Shown one piece after another: positions 48,365-59,631 of a stretch of DNA of 64,000 bases. Position numbers and translations under genes: made by a program. Under the pieces are notes generated by a model. The model saw nothing but the letters and a program-made list of their open reading frames with translations. It did not search any database and was not told the origin of the DNA. Source of the DNA: Setoptus koraiensis (taxonomy: Eukaryota > Arthropoda). The stretch is taken from contig CM106585.1 in assembly GCA_048013815.1 (NCBI GenBank), positions 22,134,001-22,198,000 of the forward strand, in the 5' to 3' direction. Every line of letters starts with the position of its first letter. The first letter of the stretch is position 1.

Positions 48365-49213
48365 TCAGTCGGATCCAAAAATGGGAGTCGTGGTGATGAC
48401 CGGCCGCTTGGCGTCCCACAGACCGGTGAGGGTGGCCTCGATGCCGTCGAAGAAATAGTGCATGTCGAAGCCGAGCATTTGCAGTTGCTGGTCGGCGTCA
48501 AGTTGTCAGTGTTACATGATAAATTATAAAATAAAAATGAATTGAGTTGAATAGATTGGTCAGGGGCGGCAGAGAATGGGACTAGTGTGACGACACTGCA
48601 TTAACTGCAATTGATAATTACCTTTGCCAGGTCGGCCAGGTACGCGTAGGCCGGCACGCCATCGATGCTGATCAAATGGGGCTCGAACGAGCCCGTCTCG
48701 AACGCCTCCCTGATGGCCGGATAAAAGTGTTCGCGTGCCAGGGCCAATTTTTGCAATATCTGCTCGTGGCTCCATTTGGGCACCTGGGTCTTGTTGCGCA
48801 ATATGAGGCCGTATCTGATACGCGCGTCTCTCAAGAATGTGTTCAGATTTCTGAGGCCCTCGTGATTTAGATGATCCCTGACGAACGGTTCAACTCCGGC
48901 GGCCAGTTCATTGATAGCGATTGCCTTTAATGTGGCGTCGTCACGATTCTCGAGCAGACTCTTCACTGCCTGGCTCAACCTGGAAACGGTCTGATTGTTG
49001 CAATTGCATGATATAGGGAATAGGGAATAGGGATTGCTCATTATTAGCTCATTATACATGCAGATAGACGGCGTATGTCACTGTCGCAACACTGTCGTCA
49101 CATTGTTGCTCGTGTTTACCTACCTGTTCGACGTTGTCGTCGGCGTGGGCCCACATTGTGGGACCCACAGCGACCAGGGCGAGCGCACAGGCGAAAATTG
49201 TTTGCGACAGCAT
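48365..49213 (-). CDS. Secreted helical protein of unknown function (193 aa, three exons)
   Basis: Exons on the minus strand are 49124-49213, 48622-48990 and 48365-48487, all joined in phase 0. Donors are CAG|GTAGGT and AAG|GTAATT; acceptors are AATCAG and GACCAG. Exon 1 encodes a textbook signal peptide (MLSQTIFACALALVAVGPTM) with an AHA|DD cleavage site near residue 23. Exon 2 encodes 123 residues of amphipathic helix with one glycosylation sequon (NKT) and no Cys. Exon 3 adds 40 residues ending FGSD. The second acceptor has only a moderate pyrimidine tract, but it is the one that keeps frame. The mature protein has no Cys and no membrane segment. I do not recognise the family; small helical secreted proteins of this type include binding proteins and allergens in arthropods, but no specific match is claimed. 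Confidence 0.72.
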
Positions 49214-49381
49214 TGTTACTGTTTGCGATCAATGGCTTGAGGAATCCCTAAAAAACACACAATGATACGATAAAACGGATGAAACGGATAAAACGGTTGG
49301 ACACTTGCGACTCGCTTGTACGATACAACGACACTGCTCGCTAGTGATATGATTTCATGCCAATGTACCAACTTATATATC

Positions 49382-49443
49382 TATCGGCTTCATGTATCGG
49401 CTCCATGTATCGGCTCCATGTATCGACTCCATATATCGGCTCA
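49382..49443. repeat. 13-bp minisatellite, about four copies
   Basis: Units of ATGTATCGGCTCC repeat in tandem, about 170 bp upstream of the secreted-protein start codon. Confidence 0.85.
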
Positions 49444-49801
49444 TGTCGGTCCGTTTTGTCGTGGCCACAGTTGTCACAGCCACAGTTGGCGTAGCCAGCG
49501 TGTTGTCGCCAAAACGTCGACGCTGATCCACGCAAAGAAGCTCCTGCTCAAGTCCATCCGATAACTGCAGATAACTGCAGATAACCGTAGATAATGGCGG
49601 ATAATGGCGCATAATTCGGCAGGTATTCCCAGATTGACACAGCACATGCCAGCACAGCACATGGCAATAATTGCAATATCCCCATAATTGCAAAATGACA
49701 AATTCAATGATCCGCCTCCGCCGACTTCGACGCCGACGTCAGCGAGCCGCCGATAATCTGTTCAGGCTAATCTATTGCGACTGATATATTCTAAAGTCTA
49801 A

Positions 49802-50113
49802 TGTCACTCGAATGTCATCAAACAGTCTGATCAGACACTCGAAATCAGTCTGATCAGACACTTGAAATCAGTGAAATCTGACAACACCGTTGTGAACACC
49901 CCATTGCAAGATATACTAAACAAATGCGGCCACTGCAAATACACGCTTGAGTCAGCGCGTTACATCATAATTGACTCAAAGTCGGGATTTTGTTTTACTA
50001 TCGACGATTGTTTCACAATTGTCAGCGACATTCCAATTGACGCGACCACGCTCGCGCGACGCAACTCGCGCCCGACACAAACGCCCCAACAGACCGTCTG
50101 TTACAGACCATGA
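49802..50113 (+). CDS. Candidate terminal coding exon, unrecognised
   Basis: A frame opens after a stop at 49799 and ends TGA at 50113; AATAAA follows only 4 bp later (50117-50122). The encoded C-terminal part has balanced composition and Cys residues (LNKCGHCKYTLESARYIII, then SGFCFTIDDC). There is no in-frame ATG, so it would need to be joined from an upstream exon; several AG acceptors lie in the duplicated TCTGATCAGACAC segment. No family is recognised. Confidence 0.33.
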   Translation, partial: CHSNVIKQSDQTLEISLIRHLKSVKSDNTVVNTPLQDILNKCGHCKYTLESARYIIIDSKSGFCFTIDDCFTIVSDIPIDATTLARRNSRPTQTPQQTVCYRP

Positions 50114-50351
50114 CATAATAAACACATAATAACACAATAGGTGATCTTGTTTGTGTGATGTAATGCTTGTTTCTTCGACTGCACAGTTGACACAGTTTTG
50201 TCGACAATTGACACAATTGACACAATTGACAAAAGCACCGTGCGTAGGAAACTGATGCCACTCGACTCGTGGCAAACTCGTAGCAAAATTAGTGCAGTGC
50301 AAACTTTGTACACAGCGTACGGCTGGAGGAGGCATCGATCACGGCACGACG

Positions 50352-50425
50352 CAAATATGAGCAGAATATGAGTAAAATACGAGTAAAATACGAGTGAAGT
50401 GCGAGTAAAATGCGAGCAAAATATG
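50352..50425. repeat. Degenerate 10/11-bp minisatellite
   Basis: A drifting tandem series of AATATGAGTA and AATACGAGTA units, about seven copies. Confidence 0.75.
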
Positions 50426-51510
50426 AGAACTAAGACTATGCAAATGGGAGGTGTGTGCTTTTGTGGTCGGCTCAACGGAATAGTGAGTTCAGTTAGCATT
50501 GATCAGCCACATCCGGCCCGTGAATTGGTACGGGCAGTTGTAGGGATATCAATCAAATGGCAACATTACGCAACAATGATTTTTCAATGATCATCATGTA
50601 CAGCCCACGGTGAGCAATTTGCACAGTTGCCATAGATCACAATCAAATAAATCAAAGTGCACAACTTAAATCAACTGTTAATTAAGACACTTCGCGCACA
50701 CTGCGCCATTGATAGGGCTCACAGCGTTCGTGTCAAGAGAGGCCCAGCCTTGCGCTTGATCAAGTTGGCCTCGCGTATCGAGTCGATTGAATGAAGCTAG
50801 TGGCCCGCTTGTAATTACTGTGTTGTGATGGATGAGATTTTAATTTGTTTCCATTGGATTTGATTTCTATCAAGTGCCAAGCCGTTGTAAACACACAACA
50901 ACGGGCATATTCGCACACGCTTGTATTTGTTGCTGTTATGCGAGCCTGGCGACACAACATTCTGGCTCGCTTACACGGGCCCAGATCCCGTTAGCCGGGG
51001 CCTCAGTTAGTTGTGCGTTGGTGCGCATGCTCGCTGGCCCAAAGAGGCTCGCTAAATTTCTGCTTGTTTCATACTAGCGCGATTGTTGAGCTCGCATTGA
51101 ACAAACTCAAATTCGTTTCGACACGCTCAACACTACACAATGATGCGGTGATCAATGCAAGGAACAAGTGCTGCAAAGTGCAATTGAAACACCATGTTAT
51201 GCTTGATTATCGTCGTTACATAACAACAACAACATACGCCATGCAAAGTCAAATAGTCGCATAGTGAAATCAAAATTGTTATATCGTCTATTACTCGTCG
51301 TGTTATTGTTTGCATTATTCGTTTGCATTGTCAATGATGTGATCTGGTGTGAGTCGCGGTTAGGCGCAAGTTGTGTCAATTGAAACAATTCTGAGTGGCA
51401 GTGAGCGGCAGCATGGGCTGCATCTGACAGCGGCGATTGACAGTGTCAACAAAATCAATTAATTAATTAATTAATTAACACAAACCCACAATTATCCAGC
51501 ATCGGCACAA

Positions 51511-51588
51511 ATGAGTGTGCGCAGCAACTTGATTGGTGGCAACAGAGTCTCAAGGCAGCAACAGAAGCAATCGGGCGCCGGCAGTCAG
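51511..51588 (+). CDS. Candidate first coding exon upstream of the beat-family gene
   Basis: An ATG with good context (CACAAATGAG) opens 26 codons ending precisely at a strong donor, CAG|GTAAGT, in phase 0. The peptide is polar (MSVRSNLIGGNRVSRQQQKQ) with no signal sequence. A phase-0 acceptor inside the start of the beat exon (about 52823) would join it in frame ahead of the ATG at 52860, so it could be an alternative N-terminus. It could equally belong to an untraced gene or a leader. Confidence 0.35.
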
Positions 51589-52859
51589 GTAAGTCGTGAT
51601 GCGTTTGCTTCAATGGATCGTGAATATCACGTTAGTTGTGTGATATCATGATATTGTCGTCATGTGCGAGTGTGGGCGACAGAGGGCGATACGGCGATTT
51701 CAAGCCAGAGAGTGAGCGAGAGATTTCACGCCAGAGAGTGTGCGAGAGATTTCACGCCAGAGAGTGTGCGAGAGATTTCATGCCAGAAAGTGAGAGAGAG
51801 AGAGAGAATTGGCTCGAGGAACGCGTTCTCCAATTGCACTGGGCTGGCGAATATTTTTCACTCAATGGTCGGCAAGGCGAGCGGTGCAATCGGAAGGCTA
51901 AAAAAAGAATGAGACCAATTAAGAGTCGAGTCTCAATAGCAACAATGAGCCTCCCCATTGAGCAGACAGCGACAAGAATTGCGAGAATTCTTGTTGCCAT
52001 TGTGATTCGCAAATAGACACATTACGCCGATATCAATATCATGGCGATTTGTGTGTTGTTGTTTGGCAGCGATTTGTGTGCTACACTGATTTGGTAATAC
52101 TAACGCGCGAATTGATCAATCGGGATACTGAGGTCTGAATTGAAGCCGCCGAATTTACCTTGAAACTCAGCCGGTGAGATATCCTCTATACTTCGCTATT
52201 TCTATCTATGGCGGCGTGCGTTTCACACTTGAATCACACTCGAGTGGAGAGAGTGTCACGACACTTGTGTCGTTGTTGTTGTTTGTCATCGACACCTTTG
52301 TTTTTAATGATTGCTTCCTTTGTTCTTGGCTCACAAACAACAATAACCGGCACACAATTGACAATTGACAGCTAACTGGCTAATCAACTAGACTGACTAA
52401 ACCAGCGTACGAGCGTAACGGGACAAGGCTACGTAACGTAGGCTTGTCGTAACAATATTGCAATAGTGCAATATTATAACATTATAAGCGCAACGGTTGC
52501 CGCCGGCTGTCATCGGCGAACCAATGCTAAAAATAATCAAAAAATAATCAAAAAGAAGTGTCGAAATAGACAGACACGGACCAACACTATTGGCAGATCA
52601 ATCACCAATAAAGACAACAACGTCGCTATTTGCTAAATTCTTTCTTCTATATCTGATTTGTTTTTTAAAGTGTCACCACCAGAAGATATCTCTCTTACAG
52701 CAGCCAACATCATCCTTTGTCGTGAGTCGTCGTCGTCGGTAATTGATTTGTAATAATTAATCAATAGTTAACCGTTACAGCTTGTTAACAGATGATACGC
52801 GCGTCAGTCTGCCAGTTTGCCAGTTAGTTAGCTTGTCAGTGTGGGCCGCAACTGTCAAC
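51589..52859. other. Non-coding stretch upstream of the beat-family gene
   Basis: Contains a 26-bp minisatellite and otherwise AT-rich DNA. It is an intron if the exon at 51511-51588 belongs to the beat gene, otherwise the promoter region of that gene. Confidence 0.5.
51696..51799. repeat. 26-bp minisatellite, four copies
   Basis: Four tandem 26-mers of GATTTCACGCCAGAGAGTGT plus GCGAGA with few differences. The period breaks reading frame. Confidence 0.9.
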
Positions 52860-55800
52860 ATGTCGAATAGTCTCAATCGATTGATCGCTTTTAGTTCTCA
52901 TAATAATGCATCAACAAATATTGTTGTCTCACATCACCAATTACTCTTACCAGCACCAGCGTTTTTGCTGCCGCCCGCCAAACAAGCTGTCGCCGGCGCC
53001 GCCACCGCAAACAGCAACGTCAATTTCTCGATTGGCGGCGCCCCGAATAGCGCCGCAAATACAGAAATGCAAATAAAGCAGCAACAAATGGATAGTATTG
53101 TCACACAAGCCACAAGTGATTACAACAACAAAAGTGACAACAGCAACAGAAACAGCAATAGCAACAGCCACAACAAAATTAGTCAATTGAGCGATTACAT
53201 AATGAATATCAATATGAGTTCGATAGCAAACAGAAAGCAGCATCAGCCTGACAATGCCGTCAATAGAGCTAATGAGCGCAAAAGACGATCCATGCCAGCG
53301 CCAACAACAACGACGAGCAACAATCAACAATTTGACAACCAATTAGCAGAGTCGCACAGTTCACCTGTTGTCGCCAACAACATAGATCCGTACATCGATG
53401 CGGTCATTGTCAAGACGCGCGTAAACAACAAACGCGGGCCCCGTGTGAAGCCAACGCAATCGTATTACAGCAAGCCATCGTCGTCGATGAGCCATGCCAA
53501 CTTGATCAAACTGAACGAGTTGCCTGCGCCGCCCCCGCAATCGCCGATACCAGCAGGGCCAGCGTCCCCAAGAAGGCCACCACAACAGCAGCAACAGCAG
53601 CAACATCATCAGCAGCATATGCACGTACAGTTGCACTATCTGCGACTGCAGCAACAACCACCACATACCGGCATCCATTTGGCGCCCCAAACAAACCAGC
53701 CGCCGACAAACGGCGACAACGGCAACAACCAACGACAACAGCAACAACAACAGCAACTTCAACATTCACAATTCAGCAACAATCGCCAACAACAACGACA
53801 CAATCTCTGGAAGTCGCACCACCATAACAACAACCTTAATAACAACCACAATAACAACTTCAATAACAACCATAATAACAACCACAATAATAATTATAAT
53901 AACAACAATCACAACAACAACTTGCTCGTGATGCCCCAAGAGCAACAAACGAGTGTCGCTCGGTACCGGCCAGGCGACCCAATGCAGCTATTGGCGAGAA
54001 AATCAGAAAACAGTGACACGAATACTGGCACCAGCAGCAACAACAGCAACAACAACAACAGCGACAACAACAACAGCAACAACAACAACAGCGACAACAA
54101 CAGCAACAACAACAAAGGTAGAATGCTGGCCGGATACGCTCTCGTGTGCCTAAACTATTTATTAATTGCCTTAATGCAACAAAGTGATACACACACTCAC
54201 AGTGGCCTGTCGTCCACTATAATGAACTCACCTGTCACAATTGGCACTGTCACCAACGCTATGCACGAGCAACAACTGACAAATGGGCCCCACTTACAGG
54301 CTGCCAACTTGTTTCAACAACAACAACAACAATATGCTGTCAGACAACAGCAGCAGCACCACAATTACCTTGGCGGTCAGTTTAATTCTTTTCTAGTTGA
54401 ATGCCATCAGTCGTCCGGCTCGTCGTTTCTGTACCAGCGCGACCCCATTAATGCGATCCCCACGCCACTTATCATGTCGGCCAGACCGGGGGCTTATCGT
54501 TGGTTTTGGTCGTCGCCGTTTGGTCGGCCCACCAATTATCTGGCGAATTCCGACAATCAATCGCGAACTGGCCCGCACTCGACAGTTACATCTGGCGGCA
54601 GCATTGCCGGCGACCGATACTACACCCTCAGCACGCCCGCCAGCGCCTTCACCATTGATCCCCCCCTTCTTAGGGCGCCCATCATAGTGTCATCACAACC
54701 GCCAGCACCCTTTATTATCACCACTGGGCCCCCTCTGGATCAGCTGTCGCCGACGACGCCGATGCAGCCGCAGCCGCAGTCGCAGCACCAACAACCGCAA
54801 CAACCGCATCAACAGCAACAGCAGCATCAACAGCAACAACAGCAACCACAACAACAGCAGCAACAACAACCACAACAACAGCAGCAACAGCAACAACCGC
54901 CAGCCCCAACGACAGTGGCATCTGGATTAGGCCAGCAGCAGCCAGACTATTTGTTTAGGGGGCGCCCGATGATCGGGATAAATCAGCAGCAGCAGCCGCC
55001 GCACCTGATTTATCCCAATGTGAGACAATTGGGCCCGTTGGCCGACATTGGCCTCAATCCCGACCGGCCAGCGTCTGCGGCCGTTGCCGGCATGAACATC
55101 GGCCTCAACTCCATCGGTCCGGCCCTCATGGCGGCCAACAACGGCGGAAATATCTTCAAGCAGGGCGGCAATCAAGTTGTATCGCTCATACATCAACTGG
55201 TCCAAAATCCGCTCGGGCCGCCCGCCGCCTACTACCAGCCAAACAGCGGCCTCATAGCCGGATCGCCATTGGTGCCATTGGCACCGCTGGCACCGCCGGG
55301 CTCTATGGCGGCCGTGGTGTCTTATCGTGATAATATATTGATGAACAACAACAATCAGTCCAGCAGCGGCCCGTTTGCACAAAACAACCGGGCCACGGTG
55401 AGTCCGCGCCCAATCAAGGTTGAGGCCGTGGTGATCAGAAAGGGCATTGGGGCCACCGGAGAGCAGCCCATCAGCGTTGTCCGATATGCAAACGGAAGTT
55501 TCACTCTCACAAACAGCAACAATCGTCGCGTGCAACAACAACAGCAGCAACAACATCAACAACAACAGCAAACATTACAGGCTAACCAACCGCGAGCGAA
55601 CAGCAATGACGCAACAAACAACAACAACAACGACAGCGGCGGCGACAGTGACGACTCTGACGACAGCGCCAATCAAAATCAAAGTAACAGTGGCGCCACC
55701 AACAACACACAAAATGATAATGACGGCGTGCAAAATGATGAGCCCCAGAGGCCCGCAAACGCCAACCAGAATCAATTGGTGCGACAACAACAGCAACAAC

Positions 55801-58800
55801 AACAATCCAACAGCAGCGCCTCGAACGACTCGAATGACGGCGACAACGACAACGATAACAACAATAACAACAACGACAACAACGACAACAACGACAATCA
55901 AACCGGCAACAACAACGGCGCCGCAGAACCGCAGCCGGACAGCGACGGACAGCAGGCGCCCGCAACGGGCCGCAACACGGGCAACCAGCGGCAGCCCGTC
56001 AATGGCTTTGTGGCCGACAATCAGCTCATATTGGACTTGCCAGAGTTTGCGATTGCGGGCGACTCCATCGAATTGAGCTGCAATCACAATTTACAACTGC
56101 AGCGATTGTATTCAGTGAAATGGTTCAAGGACGGACTTGAGTTTTATCGATTTATACCGCGCAACGGGGCCAGGGCAAAGTTCTTTTTGCCCCTGCCAGG
56201 TATTCGCGGCGACCCGGGTCGTTCGGACGCGGAGCGGGTGTATTTGCGCAACGTCAGTTACACCTCCAGCGGTTTGTACCGTTGCGAGGTGGTTGCAGGT
56301 GAGTAGAATACTCAATACCCATGGAACGCCGATGGGTATGGGCGGTTGGTTGTCGATGGGTATCGACAATAAGTGAAAAATGCCCATTGGACGGTTGTCG
56401 GAAGTGGCAGCGAGTGGAGTAATTGAGCGCGCCACTCAATCAACATTGATTGTTGCTGTTCTTTATCCATGGCCCTATTCTTTATCCGTTGTCTTATCTC
56501 CTTGATTGGTTTTGTGATTGAAAAATAGTAAACTGGCTGGCAGCAAAATAATAAAAGTCAGCTCAGTTATGCTAGTCACGCCGGCACAAGCTGGCAACTG
56601 TCATGTTTTGTTGGCCTGATATCGTTATCACTGACACTGGGACTTAACCCTGGTGCCTTGGTTGTTACGCAATGCAACCAATTGTTATGTTTCATGGGGG
56701 CGGGGGGCAGGCAAGAGATTCGAGGAGCCAAGTAAGAGGCTTGGTTGTTGCCGGATGATACTCTCATGATGGGTGGGCTCTCATTAGCGGCGACACCGAC
56801 CAATAATCGCTTCAATGACTCTTTGCGTTTCCAGCGGGGCCCCAATTCGAAGTGCATGCACTATAACAGATATTGTTTTTAGCATTCCATTTCATTTGTC
56901 GTCTGTGCTCTCAATTTTTCCAAACTGTCGCCCTCGCTCTACTCTCGGCTGGCTTGTAAACCGGACGCGCCGATGCGCCTAATTGAAACCCCATAAACTG
57001 CCTACTATAAACTGCGAATGGCACTATAAAAGAGAGTCCCAATTTCGAGACGATGAACGGCGAGAAGCGGATGAACGTCTACGGTGAGTACTATACTGTC
57101 GGTGCGGATTGTTTTATCCGTGTATTTTCTGTAATCTTTTTATCCAGGCTGCGATATTTATCCGAGGCTCACTCTGTTGAAATGATCGCTTATTTTGAGC
57201 ATTTGGGCGCATTTGAGCGCGCCCAAACGCGCCCAGCGAAAGCACACAAATCTAATGATTGTTTTCTCATCATCATTCGATCACGAAACACCCGCAAACT
57301 TTGACCGCTCAGTGCTGTCCGAGTCGGGCCCCATAATTAGCCTGGAGCCGGCCAATCTGAACCAAGTTCAGGCGCTCATGAACGAGGCGCAATTGGCCAA
57401 AATGCAGCGAACAACTAATTATGCGCCCTATTACTATGCAAACAACCAGCTCACTTTGCCATTTATGCAGCCGGGCCGGGTATCATCCTTCGTGAATGCC
57501 CCAATGAACAGCAATTTCAACAACAACAACAACAACAACGACAACAGCAACAACAACAACGACAACAATGTGAGACAAAGGCAGCCTAGCGGCAGACTGG
57601 AAAACGAAATTTTGGGCCCTCTAGTGAAGTGCAATTCGGCGCGTTCGTTGCCGGCATCGCTGCTGCGCTTCTATGTCAACAACCGGCTGGTAAGTAGCCT
57701 CAGTGAGGATAGCATTTGTTGATGATTCGCCACAATTAATTGATATGATTTGGGTGATTTCGGCGCATGTTAATTAATTAATTAATTTGTTTGTTAATCA
57801 CATTGTCCAACGTATTCAATAAACCTGAATGGCCGCGACCTACAATAGGTGAGCACGAGCAGAGTGCTGCAAAACGTCACGCTGAGGCACGCGGACGGAC
57901 TTGAGAGCTCGCAAGCCGCCTTCCGGTTGACATTGGAGGACTTTTCAATAAATCAGCATTCCAACAATGCCAACAGGATTGTCAACAGCGTGAGAGGCAG
58001 CGACAACAACAGGCAAAACGGCACCACCGGAAGACAGCGTCGCAATGAGCTGATTGTGGTGGCGCGTCGGCAGCGCTCGATATCGCAACAGCGACAGCAC
58101 CAGCAACAACAACAGCATCATGCCCGATTGTCAAACAAGATGGTCCAGTTCGACGACGACTACAACGAACCGAAGGCCGGTCACCTGAACAGCGGTCACT
58201 CGAACAGCGGTCACTCGAACAGCGGTCAGCTGAACGGGGGCCCGAGAGCCAAGCAAAGCCAGCAAGCGTCCAATCGGCCAAACAATTTGGCCAGCTCGAA
58301 CGCGGCCAGCTCGAACGCGGCCAATTCGAATTTGGCCAACGGACAATCAGACCGTTTCGGCGCGGCACAAAACAACAAACAGCAAGACGGCCCAACATCA
58401 GCCAGCGGGCTCGCAACAGCAACAGGGGCCCGAATTGGGCCCGCCGAACAGAGACAGCACCAACAGCGACACCAATTGGGGCCAGTGTCGGCGGGGGCGC
58501 CGAGACAGCAGCAGCAGCGCTCAATTGATGGCGCCAGCGAAGAAATTACCACTGCACAACAACAACAGCAGCAACAACAACAAACTCATTACTACTCAAA
58601 TTACGTAAGAGTTAAGTGCGCATCATTAGTGGTCGCCGTCGGCTATGAAATGACTAGTGAACTTGTCATTCCGTTGAGTCTGTTAGTGCCGCCCAGTTCA
58701 TCGGTGCAAAACTTCACTGCAGCCAGCAGCAGCAGCAGTAGCAACTCGGCATTAGACGACAGCTCGGCCGGTCAGCAGCAATTGGCTGGCCAGTCTCAGG

Positions 58801-59631
58801 CATCATTGGAGTTGCACCAAAAGCAGCAGTTGCACCACCAGGTGACCCAACTACAACAGCAGCAACAACTACAACAGCCGCGACAACAGCAACATTTGCT
58901 GCAAGATCATCGTGGCCACAACAACGACAACTCAGCATTGGCGGTGAAGCACACTCTTGAACGCGACGATAGAATTGCGCTCGCCTCGGCGCCCCAAACG
59001 CCCGCCTGGCTTGCGGGTCCCGGTGCGGGTGCGGGTCCCGCCGGCCAGCAGGACGCAACGGCCCAGACCAACAACAACAGATCGGGCGGCTTAAATCATC
59101 CGCTGGCGACAAACAGACAGGCGACATCGGGCCGAAATAGCTCGCCAGCCTCAAACAGCACAACAAACAACAACAACAACAACAACAGCAGATCGAGAAC
59201 CAACAACAACCTGCTGTTCAGGCAGCACAATGGTCAGTCAGGTGAGAGCACTGGCAGCATTTGTTGCCGGCACTAATTAGCGCGCATCTTGTTTTATCCG
59301 CTTGTTTGCATGATTCAATTCGGATCGAATCCAATGAACTTATCTGATTTTCGTCCGTTCGCTGCCAGTTGGCCTCTGCGCGCCAGTGGCTGGCAGCGGG
59401 GCCAGCGCGACACCCGAACGAGAGTGCAAGTTGTTGTTTGCCGGCCGAGCCGGTAAGCCGCCCGTGCTAATTGGCGCCAACTGGGCCCGCTGGCCCCACT
59501 GGCCGCTAATCCGCCAACAGTGGGCTAATGAGTGGCCCGGCGCCATTGGGATTGGCCATCGTTCGGCGTGCGAATTTGAGTGTTTGAGCGTCTCAGCTGT
59601 TGTTGAGATTAAGCAGAGACGCAGTTTGTAG
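52860..59631 (+). CDS. Beaten path (beat) family Ig protein, greatly enlarged (about 1,840 aa)
   Basis: Five exons are proposed: 52860-56298, 57033-57083, 57313-57689, 57849-59241 and 59369-59631, joined in phases 1, 1, 0 and 1. Residues about 1-1060 are low-complexity (poly-Gln, Asn, His, Pro). A hydrophobic segment at 422-440 (MLAGYALVCLNYLLIALMQ) is the only possible signal or anchor. The first Ig domain has Cys1074 and Cys1142 with LYSVKWFKDGLEFYRFIP and SGLYRCEVVA, diagnostic of Beat proteins. The micro-exon adds ESPNFETMNGEKRMNVY, matching the Beat EAPSF motif. The second Ig half-domains are KCNSARSLPASLLRFYVNNR with DGLESSQAAFRLTLEDF, and YVRVKCAS with Cys1546. About 217 low-complexity residues interrupt them. 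Known family role: axon guidance and adhesion via Sidestep receptors. If exon 5 is not used, translation stops at 59276. The C-terminal exon and N-terminus are least certain. Confidence 0.82.
57033..57083 (+). CDS. 51-nt micro-exon of the beat-family gene
   Basis: This exon is too short for frame-based gene finding. It follows AAAAG and ends at ACG|GTGAGT. Joined in phase 1 on both sides it reads E-SPNFETMNGEKRMNVY-V. This supplies the conserved Beat segment between the CEV end of the first Ig domain and the GP linker that starts the next exon. The acceptor has a poor pyrimidine tract, so the call rests mainly on the family match and on phase continuity at both junctions. Confidence 0.8.
59369..59631 (+). 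CDS. Probable last exon of the beat-family gene
   Basis: A good pyrimidine tract (TCTGATTTTCGTCCGTTCG) and CTGCCAG precede it. Joined in phase 1 to the donor TCAG|GTGAGA at 59241 it gives 86 more residues to a TAG. The sequence is Trp- and Gly-rich in the middle (GANWARWPHWPL) and has no clear GPI or membrane tail. The alternative is no splicing and a stop at 59276. Confidence 0.5.

Larger units (their letters stand above)
49214..51510. other. Intergenic, one candidate terminal exon
   Basis: The bidirectional space upstream of the minus-strand secreted gene holds a 13-bp minisatellite (49382-49443), a 23-bp direct duplication (49826-49871) and a drifting AATACGAGTAA-like array (50352-50425). 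A possible terminal coding exon lies at 49802-50113. Nothing else is supported. Confidence 0.5.

Noticed and set aside
49382-49443. Tandem repeats resembling a CRISPR array
   Set aside because: Units are directly contiguous without spacers and the sequence is eukaryotic; it is an ordinary minisatellite, as are all similar arrays here.
55575-56087. Long antisense frames under the beat-family exon
   Set aside because: Val/Leu-rich mirror images of CAA/GAC-type codons on the coding strand.
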